From Isoptericola halotolerans (lineage in GTDB: Bacteria > Actinomycetota > Actinomycetes > Actinomycetales > Cellulomonadaceae): 64,000 nucleotides of DNA. Made by a program: the position numbers and the translations under genes. The stretch covers positions 62,001 through 126,000 of the forward strand of contig NZ_PVTX01000005.1 in assembly GCF_003003075.1 (NCBI RefSeq), given 5' to 3'. Below, piece after piece: positions 1-8,704 of this stretch (its first letter is position 1; every line of letters begins with the position of its first letter). A model generated the notes under the pieces. It saw nothing but the letters and a program-made list of their open reading frames with translations. It was not told the origin of the DNA and did no database searches.

Positions 1-339
1 CGGACCGAGCGGCACGGCGAGGCCCCCGTGGTCACCGCGGCGGCGACGGTCGACGACGACGGCAGCCTGGGCCTGTTCCTCACCAACCGGTCGGACCAGG
101 TCGTCGAGGTGGACCTCGCACACGTCGGGGCGACGCTCTCCCTGACCGAGGGGCACCAGATGCTCGCGGACCACGAGACGGCCGTGCACGGCCCGGAGCA
201 CGCCGCCAAGGTCGCGGAGGCGTCCTGGTCGGCCGTCGACGTGGCCGGCGCCCTCGTCGGCTCCGCGGACGGGACCACGACGGTCCGTCTGGCGCCGGAG
301 TCGTGGACGGCGTTCGCGGGGACGTTCGCGCGCGCCTGA
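1..339 (+). CDS. alpha-L-arabinofuranosidase (GH51), C-terminal fragment
   Basis: The reading frame is open from the first base of the window, so the 5' part of the gene is missing. The visible 112 residues look like the C-terminal beta-sandwich of GH51 alpha-L-arabinofuranosidases: a strand reading DDGSLGLFLTNRS, then hydrophobic strands alternating with acidic loops, ending APESWTAFAGTFARA. The catalytic barrel is not in the window, so activity rests on family resemblance only. The full enzyme would release terminal arabinofuranosyl groups from arabinan or arabinoxylan oligosaccharides. That fits the arabinose island that begins about 3 kb downstream. A large bidirectional hairpin follows the stop codon almost at once. 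No secretion signal can be judged. Confidence 0.72.
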   Translation, partial: RTERHGEAPVVTAAATVDDDGSLGLFLTNRSDQVVEVDLAHVGATLSLTEGHQMLADHETAVHGPEHAAKVAEASWSAVDVAGALVGSADGTTTVRLAPESWTAFAGTFARA

Positions 340-344
340 GCACC

Positions 345-425
345 CGCGAGAGCGACCCGCGTCCCGGGACCGACCGGCACCGACCGGCGCGGTCGGTGGA
401 TCCCGGGACGCGGGTCGCTCTCGCG
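345..425. terminator. 25-bp perfect inverted repeat between convergent genes
   Basis: Arms 345-369 and 401-425 are perfectly complementary. The 31-nt loop carries a further small stem (371-376 with 390-395). The hairpin fills the whole gap between the plus-strand GH51 stop and the minus-strand DUF2637 stop, so it probably terminates transcription from both sides. There is no clear U-tract. Confidence 0.7.
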
Positions 426-434
426 GCGGGCAGG

Positions 435-1997
435 TCAGGCCGGGGCGAGCGCCAGCTCGTCGTCAGGCTGCTCGGAGCCGGGCTTCTGGTCCTCGAACCG
501 GCGCAGCACCCGGCTGACGGTCGACCGGGACGCCTTGACCTCGTCGGCGATCTCGCGCTGGTTCAGGCCGGCGCGGGCGAGCATCAGGATGCGGCGGTCG
601 CGGCCGGACGGTTCCTCGCTCCCCTCGCCCGCGCCGTCGGTCACCGCCGTGCTCTCGTCGTCCTCCGACGGCTTCTCGGCGCTCTCGGCGTCCTCGGGGG
701 CTGCGCTCGGCGCGTCCGTCGGCAGCTCGGAGGTGCCGTGCAGGTTGGACCAGGTGGGCACCCGGGGGATCGCGCCCGTCGCGGTGTCGGAACGGCCGAC
801 CAGGTCGAACACCTCGACCCGGCGGGTGTGCCCGGTCTCCGGCAGCGGCTCGGACGGCTGCGGCGCCTCGCTGTGCGCCTCCGCCGGGCCGTGCTCGCGC
901 GCGACGGTCTCCGGCTCGTCCTCGGTCTCGCGCGGACCCGTGCCGTGCGTACCCGTGGGCTCACCGCCCAGTGCGGCGCCGAAGTCCTCGGCGAACGGCT
1001 CCGGCTCGGCGGTCCGCTCGCCGTCGTCCTCGTCGCGCGACGCGACGGCCGCCGTCGTGACCGGCTCGACGACCGGCTCGGCCTCGACAGGCTCAGCGGC
1101 GACGGGCTCAGCGGCGACGGGCTCAGCGGCGACGGGCTCAGCGGCGACGGGCTCAGCGGCGACGGGCTCAGCGGCGACGGGCTCGGTGGCGGCCACGGTC
1201 GACGCGGAGCCTGCCGGCCGCGCATCGGCCGGTGCCGGGTCCTCGGCCAGGACGGTTCCGCGGGCCATACCGCGCTTGACCGAGCTCGCGCCGATGGTGT
1301 CGAGCCGGCTGCCGTGACGCTCGGCAGCCTCCAGCCGCTCGACCCAGACCTGCATCCGCCGTTCGAAGTCCTCCACGGTCAGCAGCTTCAGCGCGCGGTC
1401 GCGCGCGGCACGCTGGCGCTCGTGCGACGCGCGGATCTTCTTCGTGGCACGACGGCTGCCCGAGCTGTCGAGCCGCGCGTCGCGCCACATCTCCAGGGCC
1501 GTGACGTACTGGTGCACGCGGTGCTCGCGACGGCGCTCGTCCAGGGTGTGCCCCGTGACGAGGTGCCGCTCGCCGACCAGCGCCAGGTGCCACATCAGCG
1601 CCGCGACCAGCGGCGGCACGAAGCGGAAGACCACCATGTAGGGCGTGCTGGCGGTCGGCACCGCCACCTCGTGGAGCGCCGCGAAGACGCCGGAGGTGCC
1701 GGACAGGACCCACGTCAGGGTCAGCAGGACCCCGTACGGCCGCCCCTCGAGCGCGGCGTTGCGCGCCATGAGGGCGACGGCGACGAGGCTGACCTCCAGG
1801 AATCCCGCGAGCGCATAGGCCTCGAGCGGTTCCATGTGGGCGACCTCGAGGCCGAACAGCACCATGCCGCTGTAGGCCAGCGCCGTCGCGATGAAGGCGG
1901 CGATGACCACGGCCACCATCGGCAGGTGCCGGCCGCGATAGCGGGGTCTCGAGGTGGCGTCGCCCGCCGTGGTCGCCGACACGTCCTGCTGAGTCAC
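435..1997 (-). CDS. DUF2637 membrane protein with C-terminal HTH
   Basis: This 520-residue protein starts at GTG with the SD GGAGGA about 6 nt upstream. Four predicted membrane segments (roughly residues 28-50, 60-79, 88-108, 122-142) form a DUF2637 (SpdB-like) domain. A charged cytoplasmic region follows (about 145-250), then a long Glu/Pro/Ala-rich low-complexity linker with six EPVAA units (residues 273-303). The last ~55 residues contain a helix-turn-helix (GLNQREIADEVKASRSTVSR). DUF2637 is best known from transfer proteins of actinobacterial plasmids and integrative elements, but no other transfer gene is nearby. A membrane-anchored DNA-binding protein is the plain reading of the architecture. 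Partner and target are unknown. An inverted repeat lies in its promoter region. Confidence 0.8.
   Translation of the reverse strand: MTQQDVSATTAGDATSRPRYRGRHLPMVAVVIAAFIATALAYSGMVLFGLEVAHMEPLEAYALAGFLEVSLVAVALMARNAALEGRPYGVLLTLTWVLSGTSGVFAALHEVAVPTASTPYMVVFRFVPPLVAALMWHLALVGERHLVTGHTLDERRREHRVHQYVTALEMWRDARLDSSGSRRATKKIRASHERQRAARDRALKLLTVEDFERRMQVWVERLEAAERHGSRLDTIGASSVKRGMARGTVLAEDPAPADARPAGSASTVAATEPVAAEPVAAEPVAAEPVAAEPVAAEPVAAEPVEAEPVVEPVTTAAVASRDEDDGERTAEPEPFAEDFGAALGGEPTGTHGTGPRETEDEPETVAREHGPAEAHSEAPQPSEPLPETGHTRRVEVFDLVGRSDTATGAIPRVPTWSNLHGTSELPTDAPSAAPEDAESAEKPSEDDESTAVTDGAGEGSEEPSGRDRRILMLARAGLNQREIADEVKASRSTVSRVLRRFEDQKPGSEQPDDELALAPA
1090..1179. repeat. six perfect 15-bp tandem repeats inside a gene
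   Basis: The unit ggctcagcggcgacg is repeated six times without a mismatch and is flanked by degenerate copies. On the minus strand each unit encodes one EPVAA block in the linker of the DUF2637-HTH protein. The 15-bp period keeps the frame, so copy number could vary between strains and change linker length without disrupting the gene. Confidence 0.95.
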
Positions 1998-2010
1998 GTA
2001 TTCCTCCGAA

Positions 2011-2030
2011 ATATGGTGATGACTCCATAT
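2011..2030. promoter_or_regulatory. inverted repeat ATATGG-N8-CCATAT upstream of the DUF2637 gene
   Basis: An AT-rich palindrome (arms 2011-2016 and 2025-2030) sits 14-33 nt upstream of the GTG start of the DUF2637-HTH gene. On the minus strand TTGATA precedes it. Its position over the likely promoter suggests an operator, possibly for the gene's own HTH. The low GC content stands out in this genome. Confidence 0.45.
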
Positions 2031-2187
2031 ATCAACAGGTCGTCGCTCGGGAAGTCAACGCTCGTGCCGCGATCGGGAGCCGATCGTGACCCGCGGGCCA
2101 CACAGACCCCGTTTTCGCCCGCAGCCGCACTGGACATACCGCCCGGTCGGTTCGCTACGGTGGCCCCACGCCGTCGAGGAGGACGCC

Positions 2188-3594
2188 ATGACCGAACGGT
2201 CCACCGCCCCGCACGATGCCGGCACGGCCGGCGACCAGACCCGGATCGAGACCCCGCTCGGCACGTTCGCCGCACTGCGTCACAGCCACGACGTCGAGCA
2301 GGTCCGCAACATCCGCTACGCCCGCGCAGGGCGGTTCGAACCGCCGACTCCGGTCCCCCCGGAACCCGAGGAGTCCGCGGCGCGCCAGCTCGACCGCTAC
2401 GCGTGCCCTCAACCACCCAGCGCCGCCGACGAGGTGTACGGACCCCAGCTCGCGGGCATGACGTTCACCGAGGACTGCCTGCGGCTGAGCGTCACCCGTC
2501 CCGTCCGCAGCCCGGCCGACGACACACTGCTCCCGGTGCTCGTGTGGGTCCACGGTGGCGCCTACGTCTCCGGCGCCGGCGACCTCCCCGGCTACGACCC
2601 GGTCGCCCTGGTCCGCGAGCACGGGGTCGTCGTCGTGAACGTCACCTACCGGCTCGGCGCCCTCGGGTTCTTCGGGGACGACGGCGGAGCGGACGGACGG
2701 CCATCCCGGCCGGCCAACCTCGGCCTCCTCGACGTCATCGAGGCGCTGCGCTGGGTCCGGGAGCACATCGAGGCCTTCGGGGGCGACCCCGGCCAGGTGA
2801 CGGCGTTCGGTCAGTCCGCCGGGGCGGACCTGCTCGCACACGTCCTGGGTGCCGACGGCACCGAGGGGCTGCTGCGGCGCGCCATCCTGCAGAGTCCGCC
2901 GCTCGGCGTCCGCGGCGGCCGCGCGGAGATCCACGACGCCCTGGTCGGCGCGGCGGGCGACCTCACCGCCGGCTCCCCGGTCACCGACGTCGTGGCCGCG
3001 CAGGTCCGTGCGGCCGCCGCCGTGGCGGGGATGAACGACCGTGCCGGGATGCCGTTCGCCCCCGAGTACGGCCGCGCTCCCCTGCCGCCGGAGGACGAGT
3101 TCCTGGCCACGTGGCGCCGTCGGGCACCCGGGCTGGAGCTCCTGGTGACCTGGACGAGGCAGGACGGCAGCGCGTTCGTCCAGCTCGACCCGAGGGGTCG
3201 CGCCCTGCGGGCGAGGCCGGTCGTCGGCCCGTTGCTGTTCCGGCTCGTGGCACGCCGCGTCACCGACACCCTGTTCCGCCGGGGGGCCCGGGCGTTCGCG
3301 AAGAACATGGCTGCCGCCGGTGCCGCCGTCGTCGCCGCCGAGCTGTCGACGCGCCCCGACGGCAACCCGCTCGGGGCCACCCACGCCGTCGAGCTCGGGC
3401 TGCTCTTCCCGAACGCGGAGCGGTGGGCCGAGGCCCCGGTGATCGGGCCCGACGGCGCCACGCACCTCGTCGAGGCCGGTCGCGCCCTGCGCGCCGCGTG
3501 GGTCGAGTTCGCCAAGACCGGACGCCTGTCCGCCGACCGGGTCGGTGTCGGCCCCGGGTGGAGCGGCGGGCTCCGCGTCACCCGCCGCTCCTGA
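2188..3594 (+). CDS. type-B carboxylesterase (para-nitrobenzyl esterase family)
   Basis: A 468-residue alpha/beta-hydrolase of the carboxylesterase type-B family. The start is the ATG at 2188, preceded by GAGGAGG; the frame is open further upstream but has no comparable SD. Visible motifs are EDCLRLSV, the oxyanion-hole segment WVHGGAYVSG, the nucleophile elbow FGQSAGA with Ser210, and GATHAVELGLLF with the likely catalytic His399. There is no signal peptide, so it is probably cytoplasmic. It should hydrolyse carboxylic esters. A role in removing acyl groups from plant-derived oligosaccharides is possible from context, but the sequence does not show it. It converges on the large GH43 gene with only 12 bp between stop codons. 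Confidence 0.85.
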   Translation: MTERSTAPHDAGTAGDQTRIETPLGTFAALRHSHDVEQVRNIRYARAGRFEPPTPVPPEPEESAARQLDRYACPQPPSAADEVYGPQLAGMTFTEDCLRLSVTRPVRSPADDTLLPVLVWVHGGAYVSGAGDLPGYDPVALVREHGVVVVNVTYRLGALGFFGDDGGADGRPSRPANLGLLDVIEALRWVREHIEAFGGDPGQVTAFGQSAGADLLAHVLGADGTEGLLRRAILQSPPLGVRGGRAEIHDALVGAAGDLTAGSPVTDVVAAQVRAAAAVAGMNDRAGMPFAPEYGRAPLPPEDEFLATWRRRAPGLELLVTWTRQDGSAFVQLDPRGRALRARPVVGPLLFRLVARRVTDTLFRRGARAFAKNMAAAGAAVVAAELSTRPDGNPLGATHAVELGLLFPNAERWAEAPVIGPDGATHLVEAGRALRAAWVEFAKTGRLSADRVGVGPGWSGGLRVTRRS

Positions 3595-3606
3595 CCCGCC
3601 CACCCG

Positions 3607-6600
3607 TCAGCTTTCGGTCAGCGCCCACGGACCCCACGGCGAGGCGCCGGGCTCGGAGTTCCGGGTCCACCACCGGGCCTCGTAGCGGAGATCGCCGTGC
3701 ACGACGACGTCGCCCGCGATGAAGATCCGCGACGGCGTCCAGACCGCGGTCCCGTCGGAGGCCTCGGCGATCTCCTGCCACGCACCCCACGGCGACGCAC
3801 CCGGCTCCTGAGCACGCGTCCACCATGTCGCCTCGAAGGTCCGCCCGTCGAACGACACCCGGTCCCCGGCGGTGTACACGGCCGAGGCGTCCCACGCCGG
3901 GTGCACCACGACGGGGTCGACGCTCGTCAGCGTCGGCACCACCTGTTCGATGAGCCCGTCCTCGCCGAACGTCAGCCGGTCGATCGTGGTCTCCCGGTGG
4001 GTACCGTCGCCGCCCGGGATCGCGAACCGGTGGTAGGCGATGTACCAGTCGTCCGTGCCGGCCACCTCGAGGATCGAGCTGTGGCCGGTCCCGAGGATGC
4101 CCTGCGAGACGTCCTTCGACAGGATGACGCCCTGGTAGGTCCACGGGCCTGCCATGCTCGCGGCCGTGGCGTACCCGACCCGGTAGTTCTCCGACCCCGT
4201 GTCGTCGATCGAGTACGTCAGGTGGTAGACGCCCTCACGGTGGTTGACGAACAGCCCCTCACGGAAGCCGTCGAGCCCCTCGATCCGCTGCAGCGTGGCC
4301 TCGTCGACCGAGACCATGTCGTCGTTCAGCTCGGCCATGACCGGACCGTCGCCGGGACCGCCGTTGCCCCAGAGCAACCAGTGCTTGCCGGTCTGCGGGT
4401 CCCGGAACGTCGCCGGGTCGATGGCCTGCCCCGACGTCACGGCCTCGGTGTTCGTGATCATCGCCTCGGGCTCGGCCGTGAACGGACCTTCCGGGTGATC
4501 CGCGACGGCCACCCCGATGGTCTTGCGGTCGTAGGTCGGGTTGTGGCCGGAGAAGTAGAAGTAGTACTTCCCGTCCCGCTCGGTGACGGTCGGCGCCCAG
4601 GCGTTGCCCGTGGCCCACGGGACGTCCCCGTCCGCGCCGTCCAGCGTGAGGATCGGTGCGTCCGACCGCTCCCAGTCCACCAGGTCGGTGGACCTCCAGA
4701 CGTAGAACTCCTTGCCGCCCCAGCCCGCGAAGCCGTCCGAGGTCGCGTAGAGGTAGAACGTGTCGCCGAACTGGGCGATGTTCGGGTCGGCGAACTGACC
4801 CGGCAGCACGGGGCTGCCCATCTCGACGGCCCGCACGGTCCACGTGCGCTCCGCCCCCTCGGGGCCGGTCAGCGTGTACTCCACCGGCGCGGTGAAGTCC
4901 TGGACAGACCCGTTCGACGGAGTCACCTCGGTCGCGCCGGAGACCGCGAGCGTCGGCGCGAGTGCGGTGAGGTCCGTACCGGGCTCGACGGGGAGCGTGA
5001 CGGTGCTGCCGGCGTCGTCGACGATCGCGTCCACCTTCAGCTCGTCGAGCGCGGCGCCCGTGACGCCGGTGTGGTCGACGCCGATCGCCGCGACCTCGTC
5101 CGGCGTCAGCGCCCGGTCGTAGAGGCGGAAGTCCGCGACGTCGCCGGCCAGGTACCGGTCGCCGGAGTACAGCGACCGCCCGAGGTAGTTGGCGGCGGTC
5201 TGCCCGTCGCCGATGTCGGCCGGGTCGATCGTGACGCCGGTCTGCCGGGCGACCTCCATGCCGTCCTCGTAGAGCGTCGCGGTGTCCCCCTCGAGGGTGT
5301 AGGTCAGGTGCTTCCACACACCGCGGGCGAGGTTCGACCCCGTCGAGACCGTCTGCTCGGTGCTCCAGTTCCCCGTCGCGATCGAGGTCCGGTAGGCGTT
5401 GCCCGTGGTGAACAGGTAGCCGTCGCCGGCCGACCCGCTGGAGTTGCCCAGCCCGTAGACGAAGTAGGGCGTCGGCTGCGAGTCGTCGATGCGCACGTCC
5501 AGCGCCACGGTGACGTCGTGCACGCCGGCGAGCAGGTCGTCCGGCAGGTCCACGAAGTCGTCGGTGCCGTCCAGCGCCACGCCGTCACCGGTGAACGACG
5601 CGCCGCCCGCGAGCGTCGCGGCGCCGAACGTGCTGTCCGGTGCGGTGTTGGCCGCCGTCGTCCCGGTCGTCTCGTCGAGCGGATAGCGGACCACCAGCCC
5701 CGGGATCTGCGTGGTGACGTCGACGGGGACGTCGACGGCGAACCCACCGTCCGCCGTCGTCGCCGTCACCGTCGTGGTGCCCTCGGCCACGCCCGTCACG
5801 ACACCGTCCGCGGTGACGGAGGCGATGGCTTCGTCGGCGACCGACCAGGTGATCCCGCGTGCGCTCGCGTTGGCGGGCGTCACGGTCGCCGTGAGCGACC
5901 GCTCGCCGCCGACCGCGAGCTCGAGGCTCTCCGGCCGCACGGACAGGTCGGCGACCGGGACCGGCTCCGCCGTGACCGTCACGACGGCCCGCGCCGGCAG
6001 CGACGTCCCGACGCCGAGCGTGCCGGCGACCTCGAACGTCCCGGGCTGCGCCACGGCCGCCGGATCGACGTCGTCCCACGTCACCGCAGCCGTGCCGGCG
6101 GATCCGTCGGCGTACGCGACCGGCACCTCGTCCGGTAGCACCGGGGTGTCGCCCACCTGCACCGTCACCGCCACGTCGTCGACCGACTCGACGAACGCGT
6201 CGGGCTGGTAGGTGCGCAGCAACCGGTCGTGCTCGGCCTGCGTCACGGGCAGCACGGTGCCGTGACGCGGGCGCGAGGGCATCTCGTAGTCGGCGGACAT
6301 GGTCCACTCCTCGGCGTCGAGGTCGGTGGTCTCGAACGGCACGTAGCCGCGACCGCCGAACTCGTCGATGAACAGGTACCACTTCTCCTCGGTGTTCGAC
6401 TTGAAGATGGTCGGGCCCTCGCCCTGGTTGATCCCGTCCGAGATCGAGTTCTCCTTGCCGATGCACTCGGTGATGTGCTCGTAGTCGGTCGAACGCAGCT
6501 CGGTCGACTTCTCCGCGGTGATGAACTTCGAGCACGGTGTGGACGAGGTGTTGTTCCGCTCGTCCTTGGTGAAGCGGTAGTACTCGCCGTCGTGCAGCGT

Positions 6601-8454
6601 CACGGTGGAGTCGATGACGGAGTAGCCGGGGTCGATCCACACCTGGGGCTCGGTGAAGGTCACGAAGTCGCGCGTCGTGGCGTACATCATCCGGTTGTAG
6701 GAGCTGCCGGTGTGTTCCGGGTCGTCCTCCGCGTAGAGCTTCGAGGCCCAGAACACCACGTAGGCGCCGATGCTCTCGTCGTAGTACGCCTCAGGGGCCC
6801 AGGTGTTGCCCGCGGTGTCCGGCGAGACCTGCACGAGCCGCTGGTCGGTCCAGTTCACGAGGTCCGTGGACTCCCAGACCATGATCGACTTCGAGCCCTG
6901 ACGCTGCGCCGCGTCCCACCCGTCGCCGTCGTAGATCCGCAGGTCGGTGGCGATCTGGTAGAACTTGTCGCCCTCCGGGGAGCGGATGATGAACGGGTCG
7001 CGCAGCCCCTCCTCCCCCAGCTCGGACGTCAGGACCGGCTCGTTGTCTTTGAGGTCCTGGTAGTTCAACGGGTCGTCACCCCGGGAGAGGCCGAAGTAGA
7101 CCTGCTCGCCGTCCGCGGAGCCCTCCCCGAGGAAGTACGAGAACAGGTAGCCCGCGTAGTCCTCCTCGGCGGGCAGCGCCGGGACGTGCGCGGTGAACGT
7201 GCGCTCCGCCGTCGCCTCCCCCACGGTCACCGTGGCCGTGAGCTCCACGTCCTGCGCCGGCTCCCCGTGAGCCGGCCGGGTCACCTCACCCGTGGGGGCG
7301 ATGGTGTCCGACGACGGTGCCCAGGTGACGCTCGCGCCGTCGTCCCCCGTGGTGGGCAGCGTCAGGTTGCCCCGGACGTCGTCGAGGTTCGTCACCTGGA
7401 GGGCGTCGGCCGCCGCCTGCGCCTTCTCGGCGTCTCCCGCGGCCGGCAGCACGGTCACGGCGAAGTCCGCCGTCGCGGTCGCACCTCGGCTGTCGAGGGT
7501 CGCCGTGAGCGTGACGTCCGAGGCCTCGGAGGGTGCCCCGTAGGTGCCGTCGGCTGCGAGCACCGACTCGTCGGAGCTGGCCCACGTCACCGTCGAGCCG
7601 CCCGGCGCGGTGGTCGGCAGGTCGAGGTCGCCACGCACCGCCGTCGTGTCCCCGAGGTCGAGGGCCGTCGCGTCCGCAGCGAGCACCGGTGCCGCGTTCG
7701 CGACCACCAGGTCGGTGACCTCGGTGCCGTCGAGCGCGCGGTCGTAGAGCCGGACGTCTTTCATCCGGCCCTCGAAGAGGCCGTCGGCGTCGTACGCGGA
7801 CCGCCCGAGGAAGTTCGAGACGGTCGACCCGCCACCGATGTCCGACGGGGTCAGGGTGACCGTGTCGTTGCTCGCGACGACCTCACCGTCCCGGTACAGC
7901 GTGCCCGTCCCCTCGCTCACCGTGTAGGCCACGTGCACCCAGGCACCTCGGGGCAGGGCCTCGTCGGCCGAGGTGTTCTGCTCGGCGCCCCACGCGGCGT
8001 CGGAGATCGTGGCGCGATAGCTGGCGTCTCCCGTGCTGAACAGGTAGCCGTCGCCGGACTGCGGACTGCCGACGGCGGGGTTGCCGAACGTGTAGAGGAA
8101 GTAGCTGCCGGTCAGCTCCGGCTCGATCCAGACGTCGGCGGCGACGGTCACGTCGGTGACCCCGGCGACCAGGTCGTCCGGCAGGTCGACGAAGGTGTCG
8201 CCGTCGAACCCGAGGCCGAGGCCGCTCCAGTCGGCGGTGCCGTCCACCGTGCCGTCGGCGCCGTGGCCGGAGGCGTCCGTCGCGTCGCCGTCCAGGGGAT
8301 ACCAGGCGACGAGGCCGTCCTCGCTGGGCTCGGCGGCGTGGGCCGTGGGTGCCGTGGCGACCACCGGGGACGCCAGGGCCAACCCGAGCAGGCCGGCCGC
8401 TGTCCGACGTCCGCGACCGGTCCGGGCGCGTGGAGAGGGTGGACGTGAGGTCAT
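3607..8454 (-). CDS. secreted multimodular GH43 enzyme with two catalytic modules and tandem CBM5/12
   Basis: This 1615-residue secreted protein has the SD GAGGAG before ATG 8454 and a signal peptide ending near AHA-A41. Module order: LamG-like lectin fold (~47-250), two bacterial Ig-like domains (~255-336, 344-424), GH43-type propeller 1 (~432-755; GLRDPFII with Asp486, QGEGPTIF with Glu679), Big_4 (~757-828), BIG2 (~833-913), second LamG (~918-1125), a small beta domain (~1135-1210), GH43 propeller 2 (~1212-1515; FADPNI with Asp1223, DPATFRDP, EGLFVNH with Glu1399), then two CBM5/12-like modules (~1518-1562, 1570-1612). GH43 enzymes cleave arabinan or xylan side chains. With araBDA and arabinofuranosidases nearby, an endo/exo-arabinanase role is likely. 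A LacI-type operator lies 68 nt upstream. Confidence 0.85.
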   Translation of the reverse strand: MTSRPPSPRARTGRGRRTAAGLLGLALASPVVATAPTAHAAEPSEDGLVAWYPLDGDATDASGHGADGTVDGTADWSGLGLGFDGDTFVDLPDDLVAGVTDVTVAADVWIEPELTGSYFLYTFGNPAVGSPQSGDGYLFSTGDASYRATISDAAWGAEQNTSADEALPRGAWVHVAYTVSEGTGTLYRDGEVVASNDTVTLTPSDIGGGSTVSNFLGRSAYDADGLFEGRMKDVRLYDRALDGTEVTDLVVANAAPVLAADATALDLGDTTAVRGDLDLPTTAPGGSTVTWASSDESVLAADGTYGAPSEASDVTLTATLDSRGATATADFAVTVLPAAGDAEKAQAAADALQVTNLDDVRGNLTLPTTGDDGASVTWAPSSDTIAPTGEVTRPAHGEPAQDVELTATVTVGEATAERTFTAHVPALPAEEDYAGYLFSYFLGEGSADGEQVYFGLSRGDDPLNYQDLKDNEPVLTSELGEEGLRDPFIIRSPEGDKFYQIATDLRIYDGDGWDAAQRQGSKSIMVWESTDLVNWTDQRLVQVSPDTAGNTWAPEAYYDESIGAYVVFWASKLYAEDDPEHTGSSYNRMMYATTRDFVTFTEPQVWIDPGYSVIDSTVTLHDGEYYRFTKDERNNTSSTPCSKFITAEKSTELRSTDYEHITECIGKENSISDGINQGEGPTIFKSNTEEKWYLFIDEFGGRGYVPFETTDLDAEEWTMSADYEMPSRPRHGTVLPVTQAEHDRLLRTYQPDAFVESVDDVAVTVQVGDTPVLPDEVPVAYADGSAGTAAVTWDDVDPAAVAQPGTFEVAGTLGVGTSLPARAVVTVTAEPVPVADLSVRPESLELAVGGERSLTATVTPANASARGITWSVADEAIASVTADGVVTGVAEGTTTVTATTADGGFAVDVPVDVTTQIPGLVVRYPLDETTGTTAANTAPDSTFGAATLAGGASFTGDGVALDGTDDFVDLPDDLLAGVHDVTVALDVRIDDSQPTPYFVYGLGNSSGSAGDGYLFTTGNAYRTSIATGNWSTEQTVSTGSNLARGVWKHLTYTLEGDTATLYEDGMEVARQTGVTIDPADIGDGQTAANYLGRSLYSGDRYLAGDVADFRLYDRALTPDEVAAIGVDHTGVTGAALDELKVDAIVDDAGSTVTLPVEPGTDLTALAPTLAVSGATEVTPSNGSVQDFTAPVEYTLTGPEGAERTWTVRAVEMGSPVLPGQFADPNIAQFGDTFYLYATSDGFAGWGGKEFYVWRSTDLVDWERSDAPILTLDGADGDVPWATGNAWAPTVTERDGKYYFYFSGHNPTYDRKTIGVAVADHPEGPFTAEPEAMITNTEAVTSGQAIDPATFRDPQTGKHWLLWGNGGPGDGPVMAELNDDMVSVDEATLQRIEGLDGFREGLFVNHREGVYHLTYSIDDTGSENYRVGYATAASMAGPWTYQGVILSKDVSQGILGTGHSSILEVAGTDDWYIAYHRFAIPGGDGTHRETTIDRLTFGEDGLIEQVVPTLTSVDPVVVHPAWDASAVYTAGDRVSFDGRTFEATWWTRAQEPGASPWGAWQEIAEASDGTAVWTPSRIFIAGDVVVHGDLRYEARWWTRNSEPGASPWGPWALTES

Positions 8455-8521
8455 CGATGACTCCTCGTGATCGTGCCCGGCCTCGTCGCCGGTGCGGGTC
8501 GCGTCCGCCGTCGGACGCTGT

Positions 8522-8535
8522 TGTTAACGCTAACA
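8522..8535. promoter_or_regulatory. LacI-type operator TGTTAACGCTAACA
   Basis: A near-perfect 14-bp palindrome with a central CG, 68 nt upstream of the GH43 start. It matches the arabinose-island consensus TGTTA(G/A)CGnT(A/C)ACA seen at 14171, 19082 and 25923. Confidence 0.75.
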
Positions 8536-8598
8536 GGACCGGAGGCGCGGCTCCGCGTGATGATCAGAACCGATCACACGTCCGGGGAGACAACCGCG

Positions 8599-8680
8599 CC
8601 CCCGTGCCGCTGGGGGGGAGGAGATCTCCGGATCTCGGTGCGAGATCCTCGGAGATTCCCTCCCCACCGCCGCACGGGGG
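8599..8680 (-). terminator. long imperfect hairpin after the GH43-GH51 gene
   Basis: The two halves (8599-8635 and 8643-8680) pair along almost their full length with a few mismatches and bulges. The outer arms 8599-8607 and 8672-8680 are perfect. The hairpin lies 25 nt past the stop of the 1791-residue enzyme gene, upstream of the operator of the next gene. Confidence 0.6.
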
Positions 8681-8704
8681 CGATCCGGCCGGTGGGTCAG
8701 ACGG

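Noticed and set aside
1090-1179. CRISPR-like array of short repeats
   Set aside because: Units are contiguous 15-mers without spacers and lie in frame inside a coding sequence.
435-1997. Sign of a plasmid or integrative element because of the DUF2637 domain
   Set aside because: No integrase, relaxase, FtsK-like transfer protein or attachment repeats are visible nearby.
3722-6138. Long plus-strand frames across the GH43 gene
   Set aside because: Antisense composition artefacts; the minus-strand frame has a signal peptide, SD and complete domain order.
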